Of a stretch of 62,000 nt of DNA, positions 37,509 through 50,335 are shown piece by piece. This DNA is from Lingula anatina. Lineage: Eukaryota; Brachiopoda; Lingulata; Lingulida; Lingulidae. Below the pieces are notes generated by a model. It saw nothing but the letters and a program-made list of their open reading frames with translations, did no database searches and was not told where the DNA came from. Within the stretch, counting starts at the first letter, position 1. Each line of letters opens with the position of its first letter. Both the position numbers and the translations under genes were made by a program. The DNA lies in assembly GCF_001039355.2 (NCBI RefSeq), contig NW_019775954.1, positions 4,431 to 66,430 of the forward strand, given 5' to 3'.

Positions 37509-37608
37509 CCGGTTGCACCAACCGGTCGTAAGTTAGGCGTTGCCGTTGCGCCTGCGTAAATCCAGCGCAAAACTCTACGCCCGAGAAAAGCCAGTTGCAC
37601 CAAACTGG
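37509..37608. repeat. pair of GCACCA-loop hairpins
   Basis: CCGGTTGCACCAACCGG at 37509-37525 and CCAGTTGCACCAAACTGG at 37591-37608 are two short inverted repeats with nearly the same loop. Both are followed by a related segment (GTCGTAAGTTAGGCG and GTCGTAAATTTACGCC). The layout suggests an interspersed repeat with a duplicated end. The family is not identified. Confidence 0.45.
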
Positions 37609-37609
37609 A

Positions 37610-38800
37610 ATAGTGTTTAGTCGTAAATTTACGCCTGACAGCTAAGTAGTGTATGTCGGTCGTAGCTCGTTTTCCACTATGGCTAGGTTGGCAAAGAGAG
37701 AGTTTGATGACAATTATCGTAGTTTACGTGGAAAATGTGGGTTATTTGTTTGTTTCTCCCACAAAGCTTCCGTCTGTACAACTGAGCAGTGGCTTGGTTT
37801 TTAAAACACTAATATATATAGCCTTCTTATCGTAAATTTTATGTTTGTTGAAATAAGACGAGGAAATTGTGAGCTGATGTCGGTAATGTTAACAAATGCT
37901 TATGTAAAATGTTCTTACATGGTAGGAATACATATATGTAGCCATGTATATATGCGTACGTATATGTTCAATTTAAATCTTACCACACATGTCGGTAAGT
38001 CTTGGCTCTCAGCAGTTCGATTTCTTTATTTCTTTTCACAATTTTTGAAAAATATTAGCTAACCATAGTCATTTTTCTTCACATTTTATATTATTTATAT
38101 TTTACTTAATATAAACATTAAGACTGACGCTTAGAATATCAACATTTAAAGGCTCATATAATTTGTATTAGGGCGCTTGTATTTCTTAAACTACAAGATG
38201 TAAGCTCCCTTAATTTAAATGATATCACGTTTTAACTATGGATAAGTAGGTTATTAAATTGTTGACACTGTTGTAAAATTATAAACAAGAAAGCAATGTT
38301 GGCGTTAAAAGTGCAATTTTGGCATTATTTTCAGACTCAAAAGGTAGAATAACAAATGTGAAGGTGTTCAAATCCATTAATTGGAATACGTCCTGTCTCC
38401 AACGCGTTTTTCTCATTTACAACAGGCTTCAATCAATCATTTAGATTTTAATTTTTTAACATACTGTAATAATATTTTGATTCGGAATACATTTACGATT
38501 TTATTGCTATATATATCCAAGGCAACAGCAAAGTTAACATATTTTAACGCTTTAATTTCTAAATCAAAATGAAATAATGTAGCTTCTGAATTTCTCCGTC
38601 AGTGAAATGCTCATTTTGTGTTTATTTATGTCGTCATTCTATTATGACTGCAGCTGCGAACTCCTCATTTGCCTAATTATTTTATCCACGTATTGTTGGG
38701 CAGTGATGCAACGAAGCGTTACTGGGGCGTTGTTTTTTGTCTTGGTGCAACGCGTGGGGAGGCGTGTGAGAGTGAAAGCCATTACAGGATTAAGCGGTCT
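37610..38800. other. intergenic, no gene recognised
   Basis: AT-rich sequence with only short unsupported frames. Confidence 0.4.
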
Positions 38801-38805
38801 TCCTT

Positions 38806-38991
38806 TCATGTAGGTCCGCCATATTTAGGTCGTGGCCTAGCTAGCACTCGGCTCTTCTCATTCTGAATGGCCTCATAGCAACGTACGCATTGTGGTAACA
38901 GAGACGTGATTAGTTGCAGGACGGCACAACTACCAAGCACAGCTACCACAGTTTTCACTGAAAAAATGTAAAAACCAAAGACAGTGTCCAT
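38806..38991 (-). CDS. candidate 61-residue membrane protein
   Basis: A true ATG starts a 61-residue frame with a hydrophobic stretch (about residues 10-32, including TVVAVLGSCAVLQLI) and a basic tail ending RPRPKYGGPT before TGA. The surrounding 300 bp is more GC-rich than its neighbourhood. An acceptor-like TTTTTTCAG inside the frame allows it to be an exon instead. No family recognised; could be chance. Confidence 0.2.
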   Translation of the reverse strand: MDTVFGFYIFSVKTVVAVLGSCAVLQLITSLLPQCVRCYEAIQNEKSRVLARPRPKYGGPT

Positions 38992-41642
38992 TCAGCATCG
39001 TAGCAAGAATGTATTTACCAATTCTTGGTAATACATGCTTGATGGTAGTCAGTTTCTGTTTTAAAATTAGTTTTTATTATGGCAATGCCTGAACTAAATG
39101 CAGTTTCCTGACTCGTGCATGTAACATGCCATTGCTCTACTCAAGTAAATTGTGGAAAATCTCCGAACATACAACATAAAGCAGAACTGGTGCACAGTTT
39201 TTTAGTGTTCAAAAACGACTGTGCCTTTACCCAATTGGTGTATATATTTCGATTTCTAATTTTTATTCAAAATATAATTAAATACAAAAATATAATTTAT
39301 AAAAATGAAATCTCTTTAACAAACTCTGGATAATTTCCCAATATCATTGTTTAGACCCAAGTCTTAAAAATTGGATTTAAAGTTTTTGCAATGGAATAAA
39401 GAAAATAACAATGGAAAGCAGCCTGTTAGTGGTTACTTCACAGCAAATCCTTGAGGGAACAATAAGATGCGGTACACAATGGATTTGTTAATTTATATGC
39501 TTGGGTTAGAAAATATTTTCTTATCATTACCTTACACTGTACTTGAGCCCTTTTCACACAAAGCAGATGAGGTTGATTATAATACATGCAATTGGAAAAA
39601 AAAGCCACAGCGTTTCACCACCATACCAGAAGCAGCGATACATGGGAGTGGCAGTAGAACAAGCTCAGTTTTCCTTGTGTGCAATATTTAGGGAAGTTAT
39701 GAGCCGTGTTTAACAATCTAAGCCATAATTTAAACAAAAGTTTCAATTTATCATATATTTCATGCAATGCCTATTGTCTGGATTGAAAATACACAATAAA
39801 TTCTTACTAAATCCTACAAAACTGGCCTAATCTTTAAAATGTGAAATAATGTATCTGCATGTGCTTTGTGCTCTCACCATATAAATTGAGACTTTCCGTT
39901 CTGGTTTGCAACCCCTTTAGAATTTTTTTTTTTTTTTTTTTTTGCAATGATAAAACCTGATCAAATCTAGCATTTAAAACAGTTTCAATCCAGATTGTCC
40001 AGATTGTGCTCCTCTGTAATATGTAACTGCATTATCAAAAAGTTGTACAAAATATGCTGTGTGGAAGGTTTAACTTGGATAAATGTTGATATGAAGAATG
40101 TGCATAAAAGGTACTCTGCAAAATACATTAAACACATGAGTAAATGATGTTAGTACCTTTGCACTGAAAACAGACCTTGGGGGATTTATTTGAAAAGTCA
40201 TAAGATGTTTCTACTCCAATATAACCAAAATTACAATATTTGCAGCTTTTGAAATCACAATAGTTAATATAAAGAGAATCGGACTGGCATTCATACTATA
40301 CTTTTCGTAATCATAAGAGTCAATACTACGAATACCAACATGAAGTAAGTCATATTTAGCCAACTCAATACACACAAAAGTTTGAGGAAGCAAGCAGGAT
40401 GCTCTCTATATCTCTCCCTTACTTCTCCTGCATCGTTTTTGTACCTGTTGAGTGTAGTGTAATTATTTGGTCAGTGGTCACCAGTCTTTACCTCAATCAA
40501 TAACCAGTACCCAAGATCAATTGGTTCCCACAACAGGGTTAAGAAAAATATTGACCTAATAATTCTACTTCATACCATTTCATGTGTTTCTCGATACACA
40601 AAAGTTGGCAATTAAAATAAACTATTTGCAGCTTACAGGCATGTTCCATCCAAAATATTTCTGATATGGACCGAGGTGAGAAGGGACAAATGATTATATG
40701 TGGACATATGGAATCATGATGAAATATGTGTTAAAAGTAATTCACCTCCAGGACCAGTTCTCCCGGGTTCACTTGAACCACTCCCCTTCCTGGGCTGCCA
40801 CTTAACACCAGGCTGGAGAGGTTTTCTTAAGGGCCCTTCTTTTCATTCATAAAATAATCTGGCTGGTTGGAGGGCTACTGTAGATGTGAAAGCACAGGGG
40901 CAAACGTGGTCACACAGGCAAAGGTAATTTTTAAAAAAATATATATTATGTTTAAGTGACAGTTTTGAATGTCTTTTTTTTTCTTACTTTTTTAACAGGT
41001 TTTTGAGAAATATCAAAGCTGGTTAAATATGCTTAAGGGTTAAGAATCATTAAACAATATGGTTTAGTTATAAGATTTTCAATGCATTTTGACCTGAGAA
41101 AACCAGTACACTTAAGACACCATGAAGAGAGGACAGTTTCACATATCAGCATATCTAAGTGGATCCTTAACTTCTATGGTTAATACCCGTCATGCTATAA
41201 AAAAGCAATTTGATCTTCAAAGTATTTTATCAGGCAAATGTAGCAGGTACAAATTCTAATTTTACGTAGTTGTTGAAAGTGTCATTATTATTTTAATAGT
41301 CAGTGTCATTATTATTTTATTAAAATAATGAAGACAGAATCATTGCAGTAATGCAAATGAGAAAAAACAGGCATGACATGTACTTGGGAACACAGCTGAT
41401 GAGATGTCAGTGATTCTTTTATTTGATTGATTGATGCTGATTTATACAAAAGTAAAGAACACTATACCATCTTCACTATGACAGTTACCAGCTAGGTTGA
41501 CAAGTCATTAGAGTTAATCATCATTGTTTTGTGACAGCAATGCTGTGTCTGTCTTTGGCCCATTGAAATGATTGCTGTGAACGATTGAATGTAGTTTCAC
41601 CTGTCTGTCTTCTTACATGTGTAAATAAGATGATTTAGTCAG
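38992..41642. other. gene desert, part 1
   Basis: No coding exon recognised. A poly-T run lies at 39923-39943. The stretch 41470-41640 looks non-random (SOX-like and homeobox-like motifs such as TTAATCATCATTG), but I cannot test conservation. Confidence 0.4.
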
Positions 41643-41896
41643 CAGCGGCGGATTTAGGGGGTGTTAGGGGGGTCCTGCCCCATCAGATCCTGAAAAAATA
41701 GAATTTTGACTAGCTGACTCAAAGTTCTAAACCCTACCGAATGGCACTGTACATCCTTCAAAACACCTATTTTTTTTTCGGGCTCTTCATTAGGCCCTAA
41801 ACCCCACGCCAAGGGGGCGAGGGTCAGCTTCACATCCGAGGCCTGCGATTCCTAAAAAACTCCCCCCCCCTTCAAATAATCCTGGATCTGCTCCTG
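41643..41896. mobile_element. 254-bp MITE with 5-bp target duplication
   Basis: The left end is CAGCGGCGGATTTAGG; the reverse complement of the right end is CAGGAGCAGATCCAGG. GTCAG directly flanks both sides (41638-41642 and 41897-41901), consistent with a target-site duplication. No coding capacity. The ends resemble those of the element in WDR70 intron 15. Confidence 0.7.
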
Positions 41897-41901
41897 GTCA
41901 G

Positions 41902-44900
41902 TGACATAGTAAACAAACCCTACTAATTATGTTTTTTATACTTAAAAGTATGAAAAAATATCCACCCATATGCATGTGCAAGTATGACCAGTGTACACTG
42001 AATACAGATAGTCAGTTTTAAATAGTGAGATATTTCTGCATTAACAAAAATAATTTAAACATGTGCAGTGTAGATGCAAATATATTTTTCATGCAATTTC
42101 TTCTAAACTGACAACAAAAACTATGTCACAATATAGAATTATATGTTTTTTTCACTATTTCAGTATTCTTTAAATGATTCCAGATTCTTGTAAGATTTAT
42201 ATTTAAACATATTTTTCACCTTGTGTTTCATTAAATTCAAATAAATCTGTCTGACATAGCTTGATGAGAGCATAGAGGGTGAGGGCATCATATTACCTCC
42301 ACTTGTCTTTACATGGGGCAAAAACCTTTTGAGCTCCCTTGCGTACCTGCTGGGCACAAAGAAAACAAGAATATTACGTGGCTGTTTGAACTTAAGAAGT
42401 TGTTATCTACTTATACCACAACACTATAACAGTAAAGAAAGGGAGGCAATTACAATGTTGTAGGGCTAATGCTTTATCCAAGCCAAATAGGGGTTCTAGA
42501 CCAACAGCAGCAGGATGCCAAAACCTATGAGAGGTTTGATAATTTGCAGCTGGTATTAGAGGAAATGTAACTCAGAATAAGACATACTTTAAGGGCACAC
42601 AGGTAAGATGGTTTACATTATTTATTATGTATTGGGATTTTGTAAATGGAATGAGTTATGGTTGGGGTTAAAATGGAAAATGTTAAGACTGTATTAGGTA
42701 ACCTTCTGTTTCTAATAAACCATCATCCTGTTGATCTGTAAGCATTAAAATTTTGTATAAATTAAGATATGTTTTTGGGGGCATCTTTTGCACTGTATCA
42801 TTTATTCAGCAAGTATTCCTGGCAAGAATGTCAACCATTAACAAATCAGAATTCCTGTTTAAAGGCAATCAGTTGCCACACTTCAGAAGAACTCTTAGGT
42901 CATTCTTGAGTGGCATTACAAATTTGGTCACATAAAGACATGCAAACTATGACAGTATTGTGTTTTTCCAGGAAAATCATGTTCGGACCTAGTTTTTAAT
43001 TAAGTCACACTTTCAAACTCTTTAATAAAAACTAGAAGTGAATGTAAAAGTTATGGTAGATGGGTTTTAATTATTTACATGTATACTATGTGTAAGCAAT
43101 AATACCATAGCTCTATATGGTAATGCCTCTCGAACTCTCCTGTTTTCTGAAATACAATTGCAATTTCTCTTTCATTGACTCATTAGCAGCAACAATCTGG
43201 GGGCGTAACATAATGTTGTTATGATTTCCTGCCATAATGTGGCCAATGAACCACACTCTATCTGAAGTCAAAATAGCATTCAGCGCTCAGTGTAAATTTA
43301 GCGTCAAACATACTTTGGGGGCATTTACAAATTGTTTACAGTTATTGCAGCCTGAATCAGTTACTGTGTTTATTAATAATATTTCTATATCTAGAAAGTG
43401 GTACCAAGCATCAGAATGGCATTTTGTGTAGGTTTGACAGGACGGGTATTTTAAATCTCCTGGTCACAACAAAAAGGTCTGCCACTGAGTCATGTGATTC
43501 TTTGCCTCTGACATTGTTTAGATAGTTGCAAAGAATTTGAGAAATAATGAAAAGTGTGATCTGCCTCAATAATTTACATCTGCACCTGGCTGCATATCCC
43601 CCTCCCCCTTTTTTCAATGCACACCTACATCTGTCACACCAGGGGGTTAGTCTCTAAAATCTAAGAAAACAGCCCAGCATACCATGATGGTTTTATAAAA
43701 GACAGACATACCAAGACCTGGTAATATGATGCAACAATCTTTTAAACTTGGGGAAAATGAGGTATGATATTTACTAAACACATTGCAATGTCTTTTCAAT
43801 TTGAAATAGGAACTATATAAAATTACAAAAAAAAAAAAAAAAAATGAAACTAAAAGTTAAATATGAGAAAAAAATTAATCCAAACAGTTATTCAAAAAGA
43901 GTGTAGCGAGGATAATAGAAATTATGCTTTTTCAACATGGCACCTGTTTTGAAGTGGCAGCGTCACATGCAGGTGGACTAGGACAATATTATCCTTCCCA
44001 CAAAAGAACATATTTATTGCTTCATTTGAGATGTTGAACAAGTTTCAGGCAATTGTTATTCATTCACACTGGTATCCTGCCTGCTGAATGAATTCCATGT
44101 TACAGTCTATGCAGGTATAGTGTGGCTTAAAAATGTGCACCACTTTCTTTACAAACTTCAGAGAGAAAAAAATTCTTTCATTCCCACTTCTACATTTCAT
44201 TTGCATTGAGAATATTGCCTACAAATTTATTACACAATTAATTACCTGCAACACAACTAGATTGGTCTCTGCTTAGTGAAACATTTTCCAATAATCTTTT
44301 GAAACTTTGCAAATACTTCACCATTCTAAACAGAAGTAAAGAGGGTGAAATGATATATGTCTTGGTCTCCTGTGTTCACAGTCCATTCTGTTAGGCCAAA
44401 AGAGGAGAAATATCCCCTGGGTATGTACACAACAGGTACAGCAGTGACACGGGTAAAATTACACTCATTTCCACCAATTTACAACACATACTTGGGTGAC
44501 GACCTCTCGCACATTTGGTGAATTGTGTCTGGAAAACGGCAGTCCCAGAGAAAAGTAGACACCAATTAACAGCTTTTACCTAACAGAAAATGGACAAATG
44601 ACTGTTGTGAGTATGTATGAAACATGTGGCGACATGAAAATTAACTCATTTAAAGATAGGTTCCAGATGGGGTGCTAAATGGTTGTATAAATTTCTTAAT
44701 TACATGAAGGTAATACAGGTGGTAATGAAAGCAGATTACATTATCATAAAGGTGAACATTTTTACTGCCATTATAAGAATGCTGTAATTTTAATGTTTTG
44801 CACCTATTTCAGTTTTTCCCTTCCTCCGTGAAGTATATGAAATATTATGATTAGGTATGAGATTTTTCCTATAATCAAAAGAAGTTCAAATATAATATAA

Positions 44901-47900
44901 TGCCCAAACACCATAAAATGGCAATGTGTATGTTTGTTTGTGTGTATATGGGTAAAAGTGTTAGGTACAATAATGTTCCAGTGTTTGGGTTGGGTGTAGG
45001 GAAATAGATACTGTTGATAACTGTTTTAATTAGCAATACTTTTGGCCCAAATCCATTCCTTTTAACTGTTTTCAGTGCCATTTTGAAAGTAAAAAATAAT
45101 AAAGGAGTGGGGATGGGCTTTTAAACAGGTATGTTACCCCACCCCCTTTTTTTTTCATCATATGACACACGACATGAGGACACTCTGCACCCAGCCTTAC
45201 CTCTGTACCTGGCACTCATGTCGGCAGAATAAAAGGACATGGGACATGGGCAGTTAAGTCTGGAGTCACACTTCAAAACATCTCATCAAGAACAAACACA
45301 CAACATCTTTGGCTCAAAAGCACACCCCATTTATGCAATGATAATTAGCTTTGAGGGGATAAGGAAGGAACAAGCCCCAAAACTACATGTTTTTGGTGTG
45401 TTACGAAGACCGGTTTCATGGTATCATTCCACATCACTTTGATGAGGTTGGTTAAACCAACAGACCTTGGCTGCCATTGTTTACTGAGCATACACAACTC
45501 CTCAACCGGCCAAGAGTGTGAAAGAGCAAGAGATCATGTCGAGGGTCAATTGCTTGAAGCACTGTTGCACTACTCCAGTAACAAACCATATACTTTTCAC
45601 ATTGGTATCACAGTCTTCTAAATACCTTAAACTTTTAGTTTTGTTAAAAATTACATGCTTCATGGCTTCATGCACATGCTGAAATTTTTCATGTTTTTGG
45701 AACAAGTTATGATGCCGGCAATTATAGCTCATTTTGCTTGTACTTTTTCTTTAAATTTCCATGACATTGTATTAGTTGCTTTGCCTATTATCTATACTGA
45801 CTACTTATTTTTCAAAGAGCATTTTGGAATCATTGGAGTCACTCCAATCATAATGTTTATTTCAATTTCCTCAGATCACTGCAAAACTCCAATTATTATT
45901 TGAAACACTGAAGGGTTTCAAATGAAAAATTTTGAAATCTATTTGCCATGGGCAGAGAACTTGAAAAAACTGTGATATATTTGAGAAACTGTGTATGTGG
46001 TCCCAGTTTGTACAGCACAAAAAAGATTGTTCCACTTGAAAAGTATTTAAATTCATTTTTCGTATCATCTATAGCATTTCTTAATATGTAAAGTAAAATA
46101 ATATTTAGAAATTCATAAAGAACCTTTTTTCGAAGCAATATATATATATATATATATATCTGGCAGCTCATTTTTTCCATATTATAGAAAAATTGTCATA
46201 GTATCTAGAATATCATTTTCATATCAAAACCAGCACACTTTGCATCAACTTGTATTTATTGTAACCATTCAAATAAGACCATCAGATTAATTTTTTCCCT
46301 GTTACTAATTCCCACGCAGGTTCTTTGTAGAACAGAGCCAGCTATTGAAGAATCCACCGTTCCTCTTGACTGCGGCTAAAATAACAAAATTTGCCCGCCC
46401 ATGTTGGGATATTTTGATATACAACATTGTCTGAATAGGTTCAATACTGCCAACAAAGACCGACTCCTTAAATATGCAGGATCATGACGTTTTTTGTGTA
46501 TATAGTAGCCAGGACTTTCAACTTCACAATGTGCCCCATCAACATAATTGTGTCAATAATAAATATCTTAGATATACCAACGATTTAACCTATTAAAACT
46601 CCTTAATGGCGATGAATGACGCAGGAACAAGAAGATACATACTGCAATCTAAAGGACTTTGAAGGGCTGTACAAATTTACCTCCTCTTGCTATTTTCAAA
46701 GATTACATTTATCAAAAGTAACATATTTCTAATCCAACCTCTGGCCAATCAATCAATGGGGCCTTTGTAGTAAAGAACAGGGGATCAGGCCTATTAAAAC
46801 ATAATTTGAACACACAATAAGGAAGGCCAACAAAAAAGGGGGCTGCATGTCCTTCATAGCGCTGTCTTTTCTTCCTCCTCATATCTGGCAGTTACGACTG
46901 AGAAACAACATTTCGGCTATTCGATACCCCTGATCATTATGCACTGTATAATTACTGGCTTGTGGACATAGGGACAAGGGAGTGGTAGGATGGTATGTTA
47001 GCAGAAGGGGGCACCAGAGTTTGGCAACTTGAAACAAGTAGGATCAGCCATCTAAAGAAGGTGGCTTACTGTAATCTGTAAATTTAAATTTCAAAAGTTG
47101 AAGAGCTGTGAAAAGTGAAAGGTCATTATTTAATTACTTATTATGGAGTTTACCGGAGCCATACTTCAACCATAGGCCACAATAACAAGGAGAAGTCAAA
47201 TAGCCTTTTCATTCATTGGTTTGTTTACAGGATCAATGAAAGGCGATTGTTGGTGAGATTAGTCTCATTAGCGGCAAGGTCTCAGCTACGGCCATGGCCA
47301 CCAAGACCTCACGGGACTGCCAGTTGCTACTCATGATGCAAGTGTATTAGCGCCAACAACATTCGTACTTTTGGATAAAATTTATGTTACTCAATCAGCA
47401 AAGGACTTGCCACATTAGGACATTCCTGGGCACAGAATAATTCTAAATACCTGGAAATGAGGGGGGAAAAGGAATAAAAGGTGAGTGTTTAGACAAGTCA
47501 CTGACAACTTATCTTGAAAAATTGCTCAACTGCTTTGAACTTTGAGAAAAGAAACTCAGGTGTAGTTGACAATCCTAGGGGAACTGACTGGTCCGTCATT
47601 ACAGACTGCTTGCTTAAAACTATCTTGACTGTAATGAAGTAATATAAAAGAGAATCTGATTGTGACCGTATAAATTATATTTACATACTCAAGTTATAGA
47701 AATTAAAAACAACTGATCTCATTAAGTATATGAACAAATCTGTATCAAAAATTGCATTGGTGACTAAATAAAAAGTTTGTTTATTAACAAAAAAAATTCA
47801 AACAACCAAATTATAATAATAATAATACACACTGTCCATAAAAAATCTAACAATATGAACATTGCAAAAGTCAAACTGACTTGGATATAAACCTTTGATT

Positions 47901-49746
47901 TTAATAGGAGTAAATACTTCGACTAGTTATCAAAGATTTCTGTTACTTTTAATAAATGATAAATCAAATATGATTATGTTATCCAATGACCTAGGTTTAT
48001 TTTAATTCTGTTTCATGATATTTTGGATGACCTAATAGCAGCATTTTTAGGCAAAAAAAATAAATAAATAAATTTTCAGTCTAAAAAAATATTTAAGTAT
48101 CTCATTTGCCATCTGTACATACTCCCAGTATTGTAGCTTTGGAAAATGACTACAAAACAGTAACTCAAACTTTCTTTAATATTATTAAATCTTTATAAAA
48201 TAAGAAAAAAATATATAATTAGACTGGTTAATATGTTCTTTTATAATCAGTCAGGATCTTTTTTTTCATTTAAAGCTTGAAATCTTTCCAAGTTGTGAAA
48301 AAGGGTTAATAAGCCTTAGGCCCTGCCATTTTTGGGGAAATTTCCATTGCGTACTTAAATCAAGTAAATGGTCACATGCATTCTTTGCATTTTTAAGTCA
48401 TTTAGTTTTATTTATTTATTGCTATTTCCAAAAATATGAAAAGACAATAGGGTAATTAAATGATATCATTTATAGTTGATGTTTGAAGAAAGGAAATATA
48501 TTGACAGATATTTGAAAAGTTTCCTTCTAACATTTTAGTTGATTTGGCACTTGAACTGAATTAAACAAACCTTTATTTAATTTTTTCCCTTTTTATTTTA
48601 AAACTTCTCACTGAAAACAATCCGTATATACTGTTTTCAGCTTATCTCTGCATTTGATATATCAAAACTCATTCCAAAGACCTTGAAGGTGTTTTCTTAA
48701 CAAAGGCGAGGTGTTTTACAAATCAACCGTTTGCCATCACCTTGTTTCAAAACAACTACTGCAAATTCCTTAGGCCTTTCTTTTCTCTTCAAAAGTCCAC
48801 CATTTGGCGGCCTTTTGTTCTATTTACTTCTTGCCAACTCACTCCAAGTTGTTTTAGTTGATTTTCCTATACCACAGACCTGCCGAAAAGTATCTATCAT
48901 TCAGTGCGGTTAAATGAATAATCCAATTCTGTTAACTCATTGGCCTGTGGTTCACGTTCTATTCAGATAATAATGAGAAGTCCCATTCACCAGTATAATG
49001 CTATGGCTGGATAATGGGCACCTCGTGTGAAAAAATAAATACATAATTTGTTAGTCTATCTATTATTGATTTCAGACCCCTTTTGTTGGCAACAATGTGG
49101 CTAACATTAAGAGCAATGAAATATTAATTCAATAATTCCTCATCGATATTTCTCCGATCAAGAATGCCAGAGTGTGATAAATAAGTTGTCGGGTTGAACC
49201 TTATGGGTATGTCTTCTATAGCCAGCTGAAAGCTAAGGTGTCTGAACATTACCCACAGCCATCTTAATCAATTATTAATGATAACCTGTAACAAATCCAC
49301 TGCACAATCAAGTCTATGTCAACAGGGTGTAATGAGAATACTCTATACAATGTTGCCCAAGCAGAACCCGGTAATAAGACAATTGTGCCAAACTAATTAT
49401 CCCAAGCTAATTAAATTAACTTAGGTAAAAAGCAAAAGTTTATGTACTGAAAAATGCACCTGCTGACCCCCAGATGCAAGCTGGAGGATCACTGCATCCA
49501 ATGCAAATACTTGTGTTTGAGGAAGGCTTGGGTCCATGCCAAAGACAACTTAAATGATGCAAAAATGCAGAAAAGCAGTAAATTCTACCAGTTGTATTGA
49601 TGTTGGTTGAGAGGTTCAAATTCATTCCACAAAACACAGATAAAGTCGAATATATGTGCACTTCTCCCTGGCAAGAGCAAACCCCTAAATTGATGAGTAG
49701 AGATTTGAACCTTTAAATTTCTTGTATTGGTTCTGTGCTGAATCAA

Positions 49747-49779
<33 letters not shown>

Positions 49780-50090
49780 CATGGTCCTTTCCCCTTGCTG
49801 GACACATTAAATAATCATTTTAGTTAATAAACATGCTTTTCATAAGTCATTAAAAATACATCAGATTATGGGATTCCAAGTGGTGGAAAGAGTAATAGAT
49901 CCCATATGGATCCCTGGTGAGCAGCTGAGTATATGCAAGGATCTTACTCAAAGCAATACAAATTACATTTAAAATGCCTCCAAAATTATATAACAAAAAT
50001 AACACAACACGCACCACTTAAACTTAATACAATTTCTCTAAAGATCCCCCCAAAATAACATTTCAATGTTGTATTAATCAGTGATTAAAG
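41902..50090. other. gene desert, part 2
   Basis: No protein gene recognised in about 8.2 kb. It holds poly-A (43827-43844), a short (TA)n tract (46138-46159) and a 26-bp poly-T (49754-49779). TAATTA-type homeobox cores occur near 44234, 49391-49425 and 49260-49280. A minus-strand stretch near 42290-42350 is flanked by AG and GTAATA and reads YARELKRFLPHVKTSG; it is too short to call. Confidence 0.4.
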
Positions 50091-50094
50091 GCAG

Positions 50095-50335
50095 AAGGTT
50101 TGAGTGATGTGATGGTCCAGTCCACTCAGACTGCTTGGCGAGGCAAGGAGAGGCAGCAAGGCTGGCCTAACCAGCCAATAGAAACAAAGCCGACCAAGAA
50201 ACCTGCAACTCATTGTGAAGTTAGCATTAGTGAAGTAGAGCTCTTAGAGCACAGAGCAGAGCAGAGCAGAGCTGGTCCTCTTAGAATAGGTTTACTAGAA
50301 ATTGTCCAGTGTCTCCATTTCTCAGTACTTTTCAG
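50095..50335 (+). promoter_or_regulatory. candidate 5' untranslated exon or promoter of tincar gene
   Basis: This island is richer in GC than its flanks, with repeated AGAGC units (near 50250-50272), and ends in a strong donor TTTTCAG/GTAAGA at about 50334. The nearest plus-strand gene is tincar, 4.7 kb downstream, which has an acceptor in its 5' untranslated region. The link is inference. Confidence 0.25.

Noticed and set aside
42290-42357. Possible minus-strand exon reading YARELKRFLPHVKTSG
   Set aside because: Flanking AG and GTAATA are present, but a single 50-bp block with no neighbours and no family match is not enough.
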